Positions 45,746 to 59,900 of a stretch of DNA of 64,000 nt are shown here, one piece after another. The stretch is from Candidatus Macondimonas diazotrophica (GTDB taxonomy: Bacteria > Pseudomonadota > Gammaproteobacteria > UBA5335). The DNA lies in NCBI RefSeq assembly GCF_004684205.1, contig NZ_SRIO01000012.1, forward strand, positions 16,448-80,447. The letters run 5' to 3'. Position 1 is the stretch's first letter. Every line of letters starts with the position of its first letter. Below the pieces are notes generated by a model. That model was not told the DNA's origin. It did no database searches and saw nothing but the letters and a program-made list of their open reading frames with translations. The position numbers and the translations under genes were made by a program.

Positions 45746-46582
45746 ATGGGATGGCGATTCACCAAGATGCACGGGCTGGGCAATGACTTCATCGTCATCG
45801 ATGCTGTACGCCAACCCGTCGAACTTCGACCGGAGCAGGCACGCTGGCTGGCCGACCGCCATTTCGGGGTCGGTTGCGACCAGATTCTGGTGGTGGAGAG
45901 TGCTCGGCATCCCGATGCCGATTTCCGCTACCGAATCTTCAATGCCGACGGGGGCGAGGTGAGCCAGTGCGGCAACGGCGCGCGGTGCTTTGCCCGCTTC
46001 GTTGTCGAGGAAGGCCTCACCGACCGACGTGAGATCGCGGTGGAAACCGCTTCGGGTCTGCTGCGGCTTTATCTGGAAGGCGACGATGCAGTGCGCGTGA
46101 ACATGGGCATCCCACGCTTCGATCCCGAGCAGATTCCGCTGCGTGCCGCAGCGCAGGCCACACATTACCGGATCGGTCCCGACGAACAGTGGACCATCGG
46201 GGCCGTGTCGCTAGGCAATCCGCATGCCGTGCTGGCGGTCGATTCGGTGGCCACCGCGACGGTCGCGCAAACCGGACCAGCCATCCAGTCGTTACCGGAT
46301 TTTCCCGAAGGCGTGAACGTCGGCTTCATGGAACACGTGGCGCCGGATCATATTCGCCTGCGGGTCTACGAGCGCGGCAGCGGCGAGACTCTGGCCTGTG
46401 GCAGCGGCGCCTGCGCCGCGATGGTCGTCGGCCGGCTGTGGGGCCAGCTCGCACCGGAGGTCAAGGTCGACCTGCCGGGCGGACGACTGCAGATCCGATG
46501 GGCAGGAGCGGGCGAACCCGTCTGGATGACAGGCCCAGCGGTGCGGGTCTTCGACGGGCATCTGCCCCATCCGCCGGGCTGA
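45746..46582 (+). CDS. dapF: Diaminopimelate epimerase
   Basis: This 278-residue protein interconverts LL- and meso-diaminopimelate in lysine and peptidoglycan synthesis. The two catalytic cysteines lie in '[13 protein letters not shown]' and '[11 protein letters not shown]'. Length is normal. It overlaps the DUF484 gene by one base (TGATG), and the whole dapF-DUF484-xerC-hslVU set follows the order common in gammaproteobacteria. Confidence 0.96.
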   Translation: MGWRFTKMHGLGNDFIVIDAVRQPVELRPEQARWLADRHFGVGCDQILVVESARHPDADFRYRIFNADGGEVSQCGNGARCFARFVVEEGLTDRREIAVETASGLLRLYLEGDDAVRVNMGIPRFDPEQIPLRAAAQATHYRIGPDEQWTIGAVSLGNPHAVLAVDSVATATVAQTGPAIQSLPDFPEGVNVGFMEHVAPDHIRLRVYERGSGETLACGSGACAAMVVGRLWGQLAPEVKVDLPGGRLQIRWAGAGEPVWMTGPAVRVFDGHLPHPPG

Positions 46583-47265
46583 TGGCCATGCCGCCGCTTC
46601 CGCCGGCTGATCAGGAAGAGCGCGATCGCGTGCTGGCCTACCTGCGTGCCCACCCCACGCTGCTCGACCAGCATCCCGACATCCTGGCCGATCTGGTGAT
46701 CCCCCACGGCGCTGGACCCAAAGCCGCCTCGCTGATTGAACGGCAGGTCCAGGTGCTGCGCGAACGCAATCTGCGGCTGGAAGGCACGCTGGACGAACTG
46801 TTGCGCCACGCACGCCAGAACGAGGCCCTGCTGGACAAGACCCACGAGCTGGCGCTGACGCTGCTGCGGATCCCCGACCTCAAGACCCGCCTGGGCCAGC
46901 TGGTGGAGGCGATGGTGCGCCATTTCCATGCCGACATGGTGCGCCTGGCTATGCCCGCCGCCCATCCGGCTCTGCAGCACACACACCTCGACCCGCTTTG
47001 CCTGGCGCTGGAAGAGTGGCCCGGTCCGCCGGCGACCGGGGAACCGCGCTGCGGCCCGCTGGAGGCCGCACTGGCCGGATGGATGTTCCGCGCACCCCAC
47101 CCGCCGCCCGCCTCGGCCGCGCTGATTCCGCTCCCGAAAGGCACCGGCGTGCTCCTCATCGGCAGCCAGGACCCACATCGCTTTCACTTGCACATGGGCA
47201 CAGCCGTGCTGCGACGCCTGGGCGATCTGGCCGGAGCGGCTTTGGAAGCCGACAGCCCGTCATGA
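46582..47265 (+). CDS. DUF484 (GAF-like) family protein
   Basis: This 227-residue protein matches DUF484, which is found between dapF and xerC in many gammaproteobacteria. The N-terminus is helical ('VLAYLRAHPTLLDQHPDILADL', then a coiled coil with 'IERQVQVLRERN'), and the C-terminal half is a GAF-like domain. Function is unknown. It is coupled to dapF by a one-base overlap and to xerC by ATGA. Confidence 0.92.
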   Translation: MAMPPLPPADQEERDRVLAYLRAHPTLLDQHPDILADLVIPHGAGPKAASLIERQVQVLRERNLRLEGTLDELLRHARQNEALLDKTHELALTLLRIPDLKTRLGQLVEAMVRHFHADMVRLAMPAAHPALQHTHLDPLCLALEEWPGPPATGEPRCGPLEAALAGWMFRAPHPPPASAALIPLPKGTGVLLIGSQDPHRFHLHMGTAVLRRLGDLAGAALEADSPS

Positions 47266-48170
47266 ATGACGATCTCGAGGGGTTTCTGACCGGACTGGAG
47301 CGCGGTCAGCGGCATTCGGCGCACACTCTCGCAGCCTATCGCCGCGACCTCGGCGCGCTTCGGGACTGGTGCGCAGCGCAACAACTCGAGAGCTGGCCCG
47401 ACAGCGCGCCACCCCTGCAGCAATGGCTGGCCGAGGGATACACTCGGGGCCTCAATCCCCGCACCTTGGCGCGGCGCTTGTCGGCCGTTCGCAGCTTCTA
47501 TCGCCACCTGCGCCAAACCGGCCGGATCGGTCACAATCCGGCCCAGCACTTGCGCGCCCCACGCCGCGCCCAGTCACTTCCCGCGCTGCTCGATCCGGAC
47601 AGCGCCAACCGGCTGATGGAAGATCGACCGCAGACCCCACTGCAGTGGCGTGATCGCGCGTTGTGTGAACTGCTCTACTCCAGCGGCCTGCGCCTCAGCG
47701 AACTGGTGGGGCTCGATCTCACCGATCTGGATCTGGCGACGGCCGAGGTTCGGGTCATGGGCAAGGGAAGTCGGATGCGGCAGGTTCCGGTCGGCCGCAA
47801 GGCCTGCGAGGCCCTCGAGGCTTGGCTCGGCCGGCGCCCGCAACTGGCGCGCGCCGGGGAGCGCGCGGTCTTCGTCAATCATCGCGGTGCACGGCTCGGT
47901 CCGCGCAGCGTGCAGCGCATCCTGGCCCAACGCGCCATCACGCAGGGCTTGCCCCAGCATGTCCATCCCCACCTGCTGCGCCACGCCTTCGCCACCCATC
48001 TGCTTGAATCCAGCGGCGACCTGCGGGCGGTCCAGGAGCTGCTCGGCCATCAGCGTCTTTCCACCACGCAGATCTATACCCATCTGGATTTCCAGCATCT
48101 GGCGCAAGGCTATGATCGCGCGCACCCGCGCGCCCATCGGCGGCGCCCCAAGCCGGACGGCATGCAGTAG
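47262..48170 (+). CDS. xerC: Site-specific tyrosine recombinase XerC
   Basis: This 302-residue protein resolves chromosome dimers with XerD at dif. It has an N-terminal SAM-like domain ('HSAHTLAAYRRDL') and the catalytic domain with Arg in 'SGLRLSELVGL', the 'HLLRHAFATHLLE' box, the second His in 'LLGHQRLSTTQ' and Tyr in 'IYTHLDFQHL'. It is the chromosomal XerC, not an integron integrase: it lacks the extra IntI patch and sits in the conserved dapF-hslV context. Confidence 0.95.
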   Translation: MNDDLEGFLTGLERGQRHSAHTLAAYRRDLGALRDWCAAQQLESWPDSAPPLQQWLAEGYTRGLNPRTLARRLSAVRSFYRHLRQTGRIGHNPAQHLRAPRRAQSLPALLDPDSANRLMEDRPQTPLQWRDRALCELLYSSGLRLSELVGLDLTDLDLATAEVRVMGKGSRMRQVPVGRKACEALEAWLGRRPQLARAGERAVFVNHRGARLGPRSVQRILAQRAITQGLPQHVHPHLLRHAFATHLLESSGDLRAVQELLGHQRLSTTQIYTHLDFQHLAQGYDRAHPRAHRRRPKPDGMQ

Positions 48171-48221
48171 AATCGCTTCTTTGACTTTCCGCCGCCAGCC
48201 GGCGCATCAGGACGAGGCGCG

Positions 48222-48761
48222 ATGCAGCAGTTCCACGGCACCACCATTCTTTCGGTACGCCGCGATGGCCGAGTGGCCATGGGCGGCGATGGCCAGGTCT
48301 CGATGGGCGACACCGTCATGAAAGCCAACGCGCGCAAGGTTCGCCGGCTCTACCGAGAACGCGTTCTGGCCGGTTTCGCCGGTGGCACGGCAGATGCCTT
48401 CACCCTGTTCGAACGCTTCGAGGCCAAACTCGAGGCCCACAGCGGCCACCTCACACGCGCCGCCGTGGAACTCGCCAAGGACTGGCGCACCGACCGGATG
48501 CTGCGCCGGCTGGAAGCCTTGATGTGCGTCGCCGACGCCCAGGCCTCCTTGATCATCACCGGCAACGGCGATGTCATCGAGCCCCCCGATGCCATCATGG
48601 CCATCGGATCGGGCGGCAACTACGCTCTCGCCGCCGCACGTGCCCTCGTGACCGAGACGACACTGCCGGCCCGCGATATCGTGGAGAAAAGCCTGCATAT
48701 CGCCGGCGACATCTGCGTTTATACCAACCACCAGCTCACCATCGAAGCCCTGGACGCCTGA
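48222..48761 (+). CDS. hslV: ATP-dependent protease proteolytic subunit HslV
   Basis: This 179-residue protein is the proteolytic core of HslUV. A short propeptide (MQQFHG) precedes the catalytic Thr in '[19 protein letters not shown]'; '[21 protein letters not shown]' and 'ITGNGDV' are family landmarks. hslU follows after 23 bases. Confidence 0.97.
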   Translation: MQQFHGTTILSVRRDGRVAMGGDGQVSMGDTVMKANARKVRRLYRERVLAGFAGGTADAFTLFERFEAKLEAHSGHLTRAAVELAKDWRTDRMLRRLEALMCVADAQASLIITGNGDVIEPPDAIMAIGSGGNYALAAARALVTETTLPARDIVEKSLHIAGDICVYTNHQLTIEALDA

Positions 48762-48784
48762 GGCGTCGGGCGAGGAACGATTCC

Positions 48785-50113
48785 ATGTCCCAGATGACCC
48801 CGCGGGAAATCACCGAGGAACTGGACAAGCACATCGTTGGCCAGCAGGCCGCCAAGCGCGCCGTGGCCATCGCGCTGCGCAATCGCTGGCGGCGCCAGCA
48901 GGTGCCTGCGCCCTTGTCCCACGAGATCACCCCCAAGAACATTCTCATGATCGGTCCGACCGGCGTCGGCAAGACCGAAATCGCACGGCGCCTGGCCAAG
49001 TTGGCCCGGGCACCCTTCGTCAAGGTCGAGGCAACCAAGTTCACCGAAGTGGGGTATGTGGGGCGAGACGTCGACACCATCATCCGCGACCTGGTGGAAA
49101 TGTCTTTCAAGATGACGCGTGAACGAGCAATCGCAGGGGTACGGATGACGGCCGAGGATGCGGCCGAGGAACGCATTCTCGATGCCCTGCTCGGCGTCTC
49201 GCGCGGAATGGCCGCAAGCGGCAAGGATCAGAGCGATACCCGCCAGAAGATGCGCAAGATGCTGCGCGAAGGCACGCTCGACGACCGCGAAATCGAAATC
49301 GAGGTCCGCGCGCCGTCCGTGGGCATGGAAATCATGGCACCGCCCGGCATGGAGGAGATGACCAGCCAGCTGCAGTCGATGTTCCAGAACCTGGCCGGCA
49401 ATCTGCAAAGCCGGCAGCGGCGCCTGACGGTGAAGGAGGCGCTGGCCGCGCTGACCGAAGAAGAAGCGGCGCGCCTGGTCAACGAGGAAGACATCAAGCA
49501 GCAAGCCGTGCGCCACGCCGAGGAAAACGGCATCGTGTTCATCGATGAAATCGACAAGGTGTGCCGGCGCGCCGACCACACCTCCGGCGCCGATGTCTCG
49601 CGCGAAGGCGTGCAGCGCGATCTGCTACCACTGGTGGAAGGCAGCACGGTCAGCACCAAGTACGGCACGCTGCGCACCGATCACATCCTGTTCATCGCCT
49701 CGGGTGCCTTCCACGTCGCGAAGCCTTCCGACCTCATCCCCGAACTGCAGGGCCGCCTGCCCATCCGGGTGGAACTGCAATCCCTCGAGGTGGAGGATTT
49801 CGAACGCATTCTCACCGAGCCCGATGCCGCGCTCACGCGCCAGTACCAGGCCCTGCTCGCGACCGAAGGCGTGAAGCTGGAATTCGATCCGACCGGTATC
49901 CGCCGTCTGGCCGAAGTCGCCTTTGAGGTGAACGAACGCACGGAGAACATCGGCGCCCGCCGGCTGCATACGGTATTGGAGCGATTGCTGGAATCGATTT
50001 CCTATGACGCACCCGATCACGCCGGTACGGCCGTGTTTGTCGACGCCGCCTATGTGGAACGCCATTTGGCTGAAGTAGCGCGGGACGAAGACCTCAGTCG
50101 CTATATCCTCTGA
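48785..50113 (+). CDS. hslU: ATP-dependent protease ATPase subunit HslU
   Basis: This 442-residue AAA+ unfoldase feeds substrates to HslV. Walker A is '[18 protein letters not shown]', Walker B 'VFIDEIDKV'; the I-domain lies between (~110-240). The C-terminus ends 'DLSRYIL', the tail that docks into HslV. The ATG at 48785 starts the family's '[21 protein letters not shown]' after three residues. Confidence 0.97.
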   Translation: MSQMTPREITEELDKHIVGQQAAKRAVAIALRNRWRRQQVPAPLSHEITPKNILMIGPTGVGKTEIARRLAKLARAPFVKVEATKFTEVGYVGRDVDTIIRDLVEMSFKMTRERAIAGVRMTAEDAAEERILDALLGVSRGMAASGKDQSDTRQKMRKMLREGTLDDREIEIEVRAPSVGMEIMAPPGMEEMTSQLQSMFQNLAGNLQSRQRRLTVKEALAALTEEEAARLVNEEDIKQQAVRHAEENGIVFIDEIDKVCRRADHTSGADVSREGVQRDLLPLVEGSTVSTKYGTLRTDHILFIASGAFHVAKPSDLIPELQGRLPIRVELQSLEVEDFERILTEPDAALTRQYQALLATEGVKLEFDPTGIRRLAEVAFEVNERTENIGARRLHTVLERLLESISYDAPDHAGTAVFVDAAYVERHLAEVARDEDLSRYIL

Positions 50114-50124
50114 GGGAGGATGCC

Positions 50125-50499
50125 ATGGACACCGCCGACACCCCACGCCTGACCGCCTTGACCCTGCATCGCGCCTCTCGGGTCCTGGAGGCAACCTTCG
50201 ACAACGGCGAGGTGTTTCAGCTGCCCTGCGAATACCTGCGGGTCTTCTCGCCGTCCGCCGAAGTGCGCGGCCATGGCGCCGGGCCGGGGCTGCTGGTGGC
50301 CGGCAAGGAAAGCGTCAACATCCGCGCGATCGAGCCCACCGGCCATTACGCGGTACGCCTCGTGTTCGATGATGGCCACGACAGCGGCATCTACACCTTC
50401 GCCCAGCTCTACGCCTTGGGCAAGGCGCAATCGACCAACTGGGACGCCTACCTGGCCCGACTGCAGGCGGCCGGCTACGTTCGCAAACCGCAACCTTGA
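50125..50499 (+). CDS. DUF971 family protein
   Basis: This 124-residue protein matches DUF971, the small domain also found at the N-terminus of gamma-butyrobetaine hydroxylases ('[36 protein letters not shown]' split). In proteobacteria it sits between hslU and ubiE, as here, and its role is unknown; a link to Fe-S or ubiquinone metabolism is suggested only by position. GAGGGAGG precedes the ATG. Confidence 0.92.
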   Translation: MDTADTPRLTALTLHRASRVLEATFDNGEVFQLPCEYLRVFSPSAEVRGHGAGPGLLVAGKESVNIRAIEPTGHYAVRLVFDDGHDSGIYTFAQLYALGKAQSTNWDAYLARLQAAGYVRKPQP

Positions 50500-50510
50500 G
50501 GACATCGCCC

Positions 50511-51272
50511 ATGACTCCGGACCAGCCACCCGGCGACGATACCGACTTCGGCTTCGAGCGAGTGCGCCGCGAGGACAAGCAGCAGCGGGTCCGCGGCGTG
50601 TTCGACTCGGTGGCCACACGCTATGACCTGATGAATGACCTCATGTCGATGGGGCTGCACCGGGTCTGGAAGCGCTTCACGGTCGCCCTGGCCGGTATCC
50701 GCCCCGGCGAACGCGTGCTGGATCTGGCCGGGGGAACGGGCGATCTGGCCGGCGCCTTCCTGCCGAAGGTCGGCCGCGACGGCTGGGTGGTCCTGAGCGA
50801 CATCAACGCCGCCATGCTCTGGCGCGGCCGCGAGCGGCAGGTGGACGCCGGCCATGCCGGCAACCTGATGTACGTCCAGGCCAATGCCGAGGCTCTCCCC
50901 TTTCCCGATGCCTCCGTCGACTGCATCACCATCGGCTTCGGCCTGCGCAACGTCACCGACAAGGCCACCGCACTGCGCGAAATGGTGCGTGTGTTGCGCC
51001 CCGGCGGCCGGGCGCTGGTGCTCGAGTTTTCGCAGCCGCGCCTGGCGCCCCTCAAGCCGGCCTATGACTGGTACTCCTTCAATATCCTGCCGCGTCTGGG
51101 CCGAATGGTCGCGGGGGATGCCGACAGCTACCGCTATCTGGCTGAAAGCATTCGCATGCATCCCGATCAGGACACCTTGAAATCGATGATGGTGGAAGCC
51201 GGCTTCGCACACTGCCAGTATTTCAATCTCACGGGGGGCATCGTTGCCGTCCATCGGGGATTCCGGACCTGA
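50511..51272 (+). CDS. ubiE: Ubiquinone/menaquinone methyltransferase UbiE
   Basis: This 253-residue SAM-dependent methyltransferase methylates the benzoquinone ring. Landmarks are '[26 protein letters not shown]', the SAM motif '[13 protein letters not shown]', and '[13 protein letters not shown]'. The start at 50511 is the one preceded by GAGG; ubiJ begins 2 bases after its stop. Confidence 0.96.
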   Translation: MTPDQPPGDDTDFGFERVRREDKQQRVRGVFDSVATRYDLMNDLMSMGLHRVWKRFTVALAGIRPGERVLDLAGGTGDLAGAFLPKVGRDGWVVLSDINAAMLWRGRERQVDAGHAGNLMYVQANAEALPFPDASVDCITIGFGLRNVTDKATALREMVRVLRPGGRALVLEFSQPRLAPLKPAYDWYSFNILPRLGRMVAGDADSYRYLAESIRMHPDQDTLKSMMVEAGFAHCQYFNLTGGIVAVHRGFRT

Positions 51273-51274
51273 CC

Positions 51275-51898
51275 ATGGCCATCAATGACACCTTGCCACT
51301 GGCCCTGCTGGAGCAGGGGTTGAATTACAGGCTGCGCGGCAGTCCCGCGGCCGAACGCCTGCTTGAACGCCTGCAGGGCCGGATGCTGGCCCTGCAGGCC
51401 CGGGATCTGAATCGATCGCTCTACCTGCTCGCACATCGCAGCGGGCTGCAGGTCCTGGCGCAATCCGACGAACCCGCCCAGGCCACCCTGTCCGGCAGCC
51501 TGGCCAGTCTTTCGCGTCTGGCGGGCGCCAACACCGGCCGATTACCCGAGGGTGTCGCTCTGGAGGGCGACATCGAGATCGCCGAGGGGTTTTCGCAGTT
51601 GATTGTCCTCGCCCGTCCCGATCTGGAATCGCTGCTGTCGTCAGCCTTTGGCGATGCCCTGGCCCATACGGTGGGCACCGGTCTGCGCCGCGCCGGAACC
51701 TGGATCCGGCGCAGCCTGCTCAGCCTGGGTCAGGACACCAGCGAGTATCTGCGCTACGAGACCGACCTTCTGCCGGACCGTCCCGAAGTCACCGCCTGGA
51801 TGGACGAAGTCGATCGCCTGCGCGACGATGTCGCACGACTCGCCGCGCGCGTGGCGCGGCTGCAGGACGAGACGACGCCCTCTGACCCCGCCCCGTAA
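51275..51898 (+). CDS. ubiJ: Ubiquinone biosynthesis accessory factor UbiJ
   Basis: This 207-residue protein has an SCP2-like lipid-binding domain ('GRMLALQARDLNRSLYLLAHRSG') and a helical C-terminus with a short coiled coil. UbiJ binds lipids and holds the Ubi complex together with UbiK. It lies between ubiE and ubiB, the standard order. Confidence 0.92.
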   Translation: MAINDTLPLALLEQGLNYRLRGSPAAERLLERLQGRMLALQARDLNRSLYLLAHRSGLQVLAQSDEPAQATLSGSLASLSRLAGANTGRLPEGVALEGDIEIAEGFSQLIVLARPDLESLLSSAFGDALAHTVGTGLRRAGTWIRRSLLSLGQDTSEYLRYETDLLPDRPEVTAWMDEVDRLRDDVARLAARVARLQDETTPSDPAP

Positions 51899-51907
51899 GG
51901 ACGCTGC

Positions 51908-53560
51908 ATGTTCCGAGCCACGCTGCGCATTCTGCAAGCCACCCGGGTGGTGCTGCGCTATCGCCTGGACGATACGCTGTTCCGCTGGCCACCCCTGCAG
52001 CCGTTCGGATGGATTCGCTATGTCCTGCCATGGCACTGGCGCCGCGAGGACCGTCCCCTGGGCATGCGACTGCGTCTGGCCCTGGAGGAACTCGGACCCG
52101 TGGCGATCAAGCTGGGTCAGGCCCTGGCCACGCGCCGCGACTTGCTGCCCCTGGATGTCGCCGATGAGCTTGCTCGGCTGCAGGATCGTGTGCCACCGTT
52201 CCCCGGCACCATCGCCCGGCGCATTCTGGAGGAAACCTATGGGGCGCCCGTCGAACGGATATTCGACGAGTTTTCCGAGACCCCGCTGGCGGCGGCTTCC
52301 ATTGCCCAAGTCCACGCCGCACGGCTGAAGGATGGCCGCCAGGTGGTGGTGAAGCTGCTGCGGCCCGGTGTCGAGGACCGGATTCGTCAGGATCTGCGGG
52401 TGATGTATCTGCTGGCCAATTTCATCGAACGCTTCGTTCCCGATGGCCGGCGTCTCCACGCCCGCGAGGTCATTGCCGACTACGAAAAGACCATTCTCGA
52501 TGAGCTCGACCTGGTGCGCGAAGGGGCCAATGCGGCGCAGACCCGACGCAATTTCGAGGATCGGCCGATCCTCTATGTTCCTCTGGTGCATTGGGAATGG
52601 ACGCGCCGGCATGTGCTGGTGATGGAGCGCATCCATGGCATCCCGATCAGCGACATTGCCGCACTCAAGGCCCGCGGCGTCAATTTCCGCTTTCTAGCCG
52701 AACGCGGCGTGGAGATCTTTTTCACCCAGGTGTTCCGGCACAACTTCTTCCACGCCGACATGCACGCCGGCAATATCTTCGTGGACACCCGCGACCCCCA
52801 ACGGCCGGGTTACCTCGCGGTGGATTTCGGCATCGTCGGTACCCTGGGCCGCGAAGACCAGCGCTACATCGCCCATAACATCTATGCCTTTTTCAACGGC
52901 GACTACCGGCGCGTGGCCGAGCTGCATGTCGCCTCCGGCTGGGTTCGACCCGATACCTGCGTCGAGGATCTCGAATCGGTGATCCGGACACTGTGCGAGC
53001 CGATCCTGTTCCGCCCCTTCAAGGACATCCATCTCGATCAGCTGCTGTTGCGGCTGTTCGAGATCGCGCGGCGCTTCGACATGGAAGTGCAACCCCAGCT
53101 GGTATTGCTGCAGAAAACCCTCGTCCAGATCGAAGGACTGGGCCGCCAGCTCTATCCGGATCTCGACCTGTGGAGTACGGCCAAGCCCTTCATGGAGCGC
53201 TGGATGCGCGAGCAGCTCGGTCCCCGCGGCATCTACCGCGAATTCAAGGAACGCCTGCCCGATCTCGCCCAGCGCCTGCCGCTGTTGCCGCTCACCCTCG
53301 ACCATGCCCTGCAGGCCGTTACCGAGCTCCCTGCCCGGCAAGAGGCGCTGTCGCAACAGCTATATCGTGTCGAACAGCGGCTGCCCGGCCGGCGCAGCGG
53401 CGCCTGGACCGGATTCGGCGGTACACTCTTGCTACTCGCCGGCTTCATCGGCGGCGTGGCCGGGGGCACACACGCGTTCGCAGGCCCTCCGGCCTTGCTG
53501 ACCGCAGCCCTGCTGGCTACCTTCGGGCTATTCAGCCTGCATCGCGCCCGGCGCACCTGA
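51908..53560 (+). CDS. ubiB: UbiB-family atypical kinase/ATPase for ubiquinone synthesis
   Basis: This 550-residue protein has the KxGQ motif ('IKLGQALATRRDLLP'), the Ala-rich nucleotide loop ('AAASIAQVHAARLKDG'), a 'DMHAGN' catalytic loop and 'AVDFGIVG', and ends with two membrane helices (~500-545). UbiB helps extract ubiquinone precursors from the membrane. It ends the ubiEJB set; a DUF2058 gene follows after 25 bases. Confidence 0.95.
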   Translation: MFRATLRILQATRVVLRYRLDDTLFRWPPLQPFGWIRYVLPWHWRREDRPLGMRLRLALEELGPVAIKLGQALATRRDLLPLDVADELARLQDRVPPFPGTIARRILEETYGAPVERIFDEFSETPLAAASIAQVHAARLKDGRQVVVKLLRPGVEDRIRQDLRVMYLLANFIERFVPDGRRLHAREVIADYEKTILDELDLVREGANAAQTRRNFEDRPILYVPLVHWEWTRRHVLVMERIHGIPISDIAALKARGVNFRFLAERGVEIFFTQVFRHNFFHADMHAGNIFVDTRDPQRPGYLAVDFGIVGTLGREDQRYIAHNIYAFFNGDYRRVAELHVASGWVRPDTCVEDLESVIRTLCEPILFRPFKDIHLDQLLLRLFEIARRFDMEVQPQLVLLQKTLVQIEGLGRQLYPDLDLWSTAKPFMERWMREQLGPRGIYREFKERLPDLAQRLPLLPLTLDHALQAVTELPARQEALSQQLYRVEQRLPGRRSGAWTGFGGTLLLLAGFIGGVAGGTHAFAGPPALLTAALLATFGLFSLHRARRT

Positions 53561-53585
53561 CCTCCAGCGAAGAGGAATGACATCC

Positions 53586-54104
53586 ATGGCGAATCTGCTG
53601 CAGGAACAAATGCTCAAGGCCGGTCTGATCAAGCCGGACCAGCTCAAGAAAGCCGCCAAGGAAAAACGGCGTGATCAACGCCCCAACGCGGCGGAGTCGG
53701 CGGCCGAAAAGGCTCAACGGGAGAAAGTGGCACGCGATCGGGCGCGCAATCTGGAGCGCAAGGCCGCCCAGGAACGCAAAGCCAAGGCAGCCGAGATCCG
53801 CCAGCTGATCCTGGCGCACAAACTCGACCGCAGCAAGGCTGACATCCCCTACCAGTTCCTCGATGGCGGCAAGATCCGCAAGCTCTATCTGGAGCAAGGC
53901 CAGCGCGAGCAGCTGATGGCGGGCCGGCTGATCCTGGTGCGCATGGGCGAGCGCTTCGAGGTGGTCCCACCACCGATCGCCGAAAAAATCGCTCAGCGTG
54001 ATCCGGCGCGGGTCGTGACGCTGGATACCGCCCCGCCGGAATCGCCCCCGACGGCAGACGATCCCTATGCCGACTACCCGGTTCCCGACGACCTGATGTG
54101 GTAA
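53586..54104 (+). CDS. DUF2058 family protein
   Basis: This 172-residue protein matches DUF2058 (YaiL-like): N-terminal 'NLLQEQMLKAGLIKPDQLKKAAKEKR', a charged coiled-coil middle, and a C-terminal domain ('IPYQFLDGGKIRKLYLEQGQREQLMAG'). Its function is unknown. The ATG at 53586 has GAGG at a usual distance; the in-frame ATG at 53577 sits too close to it. Confidence 0.9.
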   Translation: MANLLQEQMLKAGLIKPDQLKKAAKEKRRDQRPNAAESAAEKAQREKVARDRARNLERKAAQERKAKAAEIRQLILAHKLDRSKADIPYQFLDGGKIRKLYLEQGQREQLMAGRLILVRMGERFEVVPPPIAEKIAQRDPARVVTLDTAPPESPPTADDPYADYPVPDDLMW

Positions 54105-54135
54105 GCGCCGGTCCGGGACGTTGTCCGGAGGCGCG

Positions 54136-56936
<2,801 letters not shown>

Positions 56937-56939
56937 GGC

Positions 56940-59900
56940 TTACCTATTGTCCTGTGATTCCACCCAGGCACTGGCCCGTTCCAGATCGACCGCCACCATG
57001 CGGGATACCCCCGGCTCCTGCATGGTGATCCCGATCAGGTGTTCGGCTGCCGTCATGGTGGTCTTGTTGTGAGTGACAAAGATGCACTGTACCCGTTCCG
57101 CCATCTCCCGCACCAGATCGCAGAAGCGGCCGACATTGGCCTCATCCAGCGGCGCGTCGACCTCGTCCAGCATGCAGAAGGGCGCCGGATTGAGCTCGAA
57201 GATGGCAAACACCAGTGCTACCGCAGTCAGCGCCTTCTCTCCACCCGAGAGCAGGTGGATGGAGCTGTTGCGCTTGCCCGGGGGGCGGGCGATGACGCGG
57301 ATGCCGGGCAACAGGTTGCCGTCGCCCTCCAGCTCCAGCCGCGCTTCCCCGCCGCCGAACAGCTTGGGGAACGTGGCCTGGAACACGCCGTTCAACCGCT
57401 CGAAGGTTTCGGCGAACAGCGCGCGGGTTTCCCGGTCCATGCGCCGCATGGCGGATTCCAGGGTTTCCAGCGCTTCGGTGAGATCGGCATGCTGCGCCTC
57501 CAGCCCATCGATCCGGCCGGACAGTTCGGCATGATCCTCGACGGCGGCGAGATTCACCGCGCCCATGCGCTCGATGCGCCGGGCAAGGGATTCGCTGTCT
57601 GCCACCAGCTTTTCCTCGGTGTCACGCGCATCGAGCCGCGCGGCTGCGGCCACGGGGTCCTCGCCCTGCGCCGTGAGCCACTCGGCGAGATCCTCGCTGC
57701 GCAGGCGGGTTTCCTGATGACGCAGGCCCAACGCTTCGAGTTCGGTGTCTTGCGCCTTGATCTGGTAGCCGAGGCTTTGGGCGTGCAGCCGGTGCTGCTG
57801 CAGGGCCTGATCCGCTGTTTCCAGCTCACGCCGCGCGCCGCGCAGCTCGGCATCGATGCGTTCGCGTTCGGCGCGCGCCTCCGTGAGCGTGGTTTCAAGC
57901 GCCTGCAGCGGGTCTTGGCGCGCGGCTTCATCGGCCTCGAGCTCGGCCAGACGCACGCTCAGCCGCTCGGCTTCGGCGTGCAGCGCCTGCTGGCGCAGCG
58001 TCTGAGCACGCCCCTCGCCCTGAGCCCGTTCGAGCAGAAGGTTGAGTTCGTGATGACGCCGGTCGAGCACCGTGTGCTCCTGCGCCAGGGCGTCGCGGCG
58101 ATCGGCCGCTTCGCGGCGCCGCCCGGTCTGCCGATCGAGCTCTGCCCGGCTCGCCGCGATGCGCTCATCGAACGCCGCCAGCGCGGCACGCGCCTGCACC
58201 GCCGCAGTGTCCAAGGCGGCCTGCTGCTCCGCGATCTCGGCTTCTTCCCGCTGGCGCCGCGCCACCTGCGCCTCGGCCTGCGTGGCCGCGAGCTGGGCTC
58301 GCTCCAGACTGTGGCGCGCGGCCGCGTGGGCCTGTTGGGCGCCGCGTAACGCCCCCTCGGCCGTCTGGCGAACGCCGTCCTGCGCGGTCAGCGCCGCCAG
58401 CGCCGACTCGTGCGCCTCACGCGCCGCATTCACTTTTTCTTCGCATTCGGCCGTCTCCCGGCACACCTCGCGCCACTGACGCTCCCGCACCAGCACGCCC
58501 TCGGCGCCGGCGGCACTGGCGCGACCGCCCCGGACCCAGCCCGGACCCAGCCACCAACCCTCGGGCGTGATCACCGATTCATGGGACGCCAGCACGGCCA
58601 CCCGGCCGCGCGCCGTCGCAAGGTCGGGCGCCAGGTGCACGGTGGCCAGCGCGTGCGCGAGAACACCGGCGCCCTGCACCTGTCCCGCCAAGCGGTCCGC
58701 GCATCCGGCCGGTACGGCGGGATCCAGCCAGGCCAGTGCGGGACCGTCCGGATCAGTGTCCGCCCGCAGATGCGTCAGGGGATCGTCCAGCACCTGGGCG
58801 TGCAGCCAGTGCGCCAACACGGTTTCCACCGCCCGCTCCCAGCCCGGCGTCACCGTCATGCACTCGATCAGCGGCGCCGCGGCGGACGGGGCCGCGGGTC
58901 CCGCCGGCGCTGCCTTGGGCTTGTGCTGACGACGCAGGGCCTCGAGCGCTGCACGATGCCCGCGAGCGCGCTGCCAGTCGCCTCGCGTCTGATCGAGTAC
59001 GCGCCGAGCCGATTGCTCGACTTCCCGCTGCCCGGCACAAGACGCGCTCGCCTGCTCCAGCGCGATCCTTGCCGTGGCCTCCCGCGTTGCGGCCTGTTCG
59101 AGGGCCACCTCGGCAGCGCGCACCGTCGCCATCAGCGCGGCTGCATCCGGCACCGCCTCGCCCTGCAGGCGCTGCAGCCGCCGCGCGCACTCGGCCAGCC
59201 GTTGCTGCAGCTGATCGGCCTGGGCAGCAGCCCCGGTCTGCTCGCGGCGCAGACGCTCCCAGGCGCCGCGCGCCGCTTCCATCGCCTGATCGATCTGCCT
59301 CAGCTGCGCCGCCTGTTCGGCTTGCGCCGCCTGCGCCGCGCGCCGCTGGGTGTCGAGCTCCGCAAGCTGTGGGCCCAGCTCGGCCACCTGTGCCTGCGCC
59401 TGATCGGCCAGCGCCGCCGTCGCCGCCCGTTCACGGCCCAGGTCATCCAGACGGGTACGCAGTTGTTCATGCTCGGCGCGCGCTCGCGCGGCGGCGGCTA
59501 ACTGGTGATCGCGCTCCTGCTCGAGGCGGGCGAGCGTGGCGCCGACCGTGAAATGGCGCTGCTGCAGCGACTCGAACGCCCGGGATGCGGCGAGACGCGC
59601 CTCATCCTGCCGCTGCTGCTCGGCCTCCCCCCGCGCCAGCTCGGCCTCGAGTTCGGCCCGAATCGATTCATGCCGCCCGCGCTCGGCCGCGAGCCCGGCG
59701 AGCTCGTCCTGGCGCTGGCGCCAGCGCCAGGCTGCGAGCCGGATGGCGACCGCACGCTGACGTTCGCGCAGCTCCAGGAACTGCCGCGCGCTCTGCGCCT
59801 GACGCGCCAGGGTCTGCAACTGCCGACCGAGCTCCTCGCGCACATCGCCGAGGCGGGCCAGATTGTCGCGGGTCTGGGCAATGCGGGTTTCGGTTTCCCG

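Noticed and set aside
47262..48170. xerC as an integron integrase for the cassette tract
   Set aside because: Sequence and dapF-DUF484-xerC-hslV context are those of chromosomal XerC, and it lies 13 kb away.
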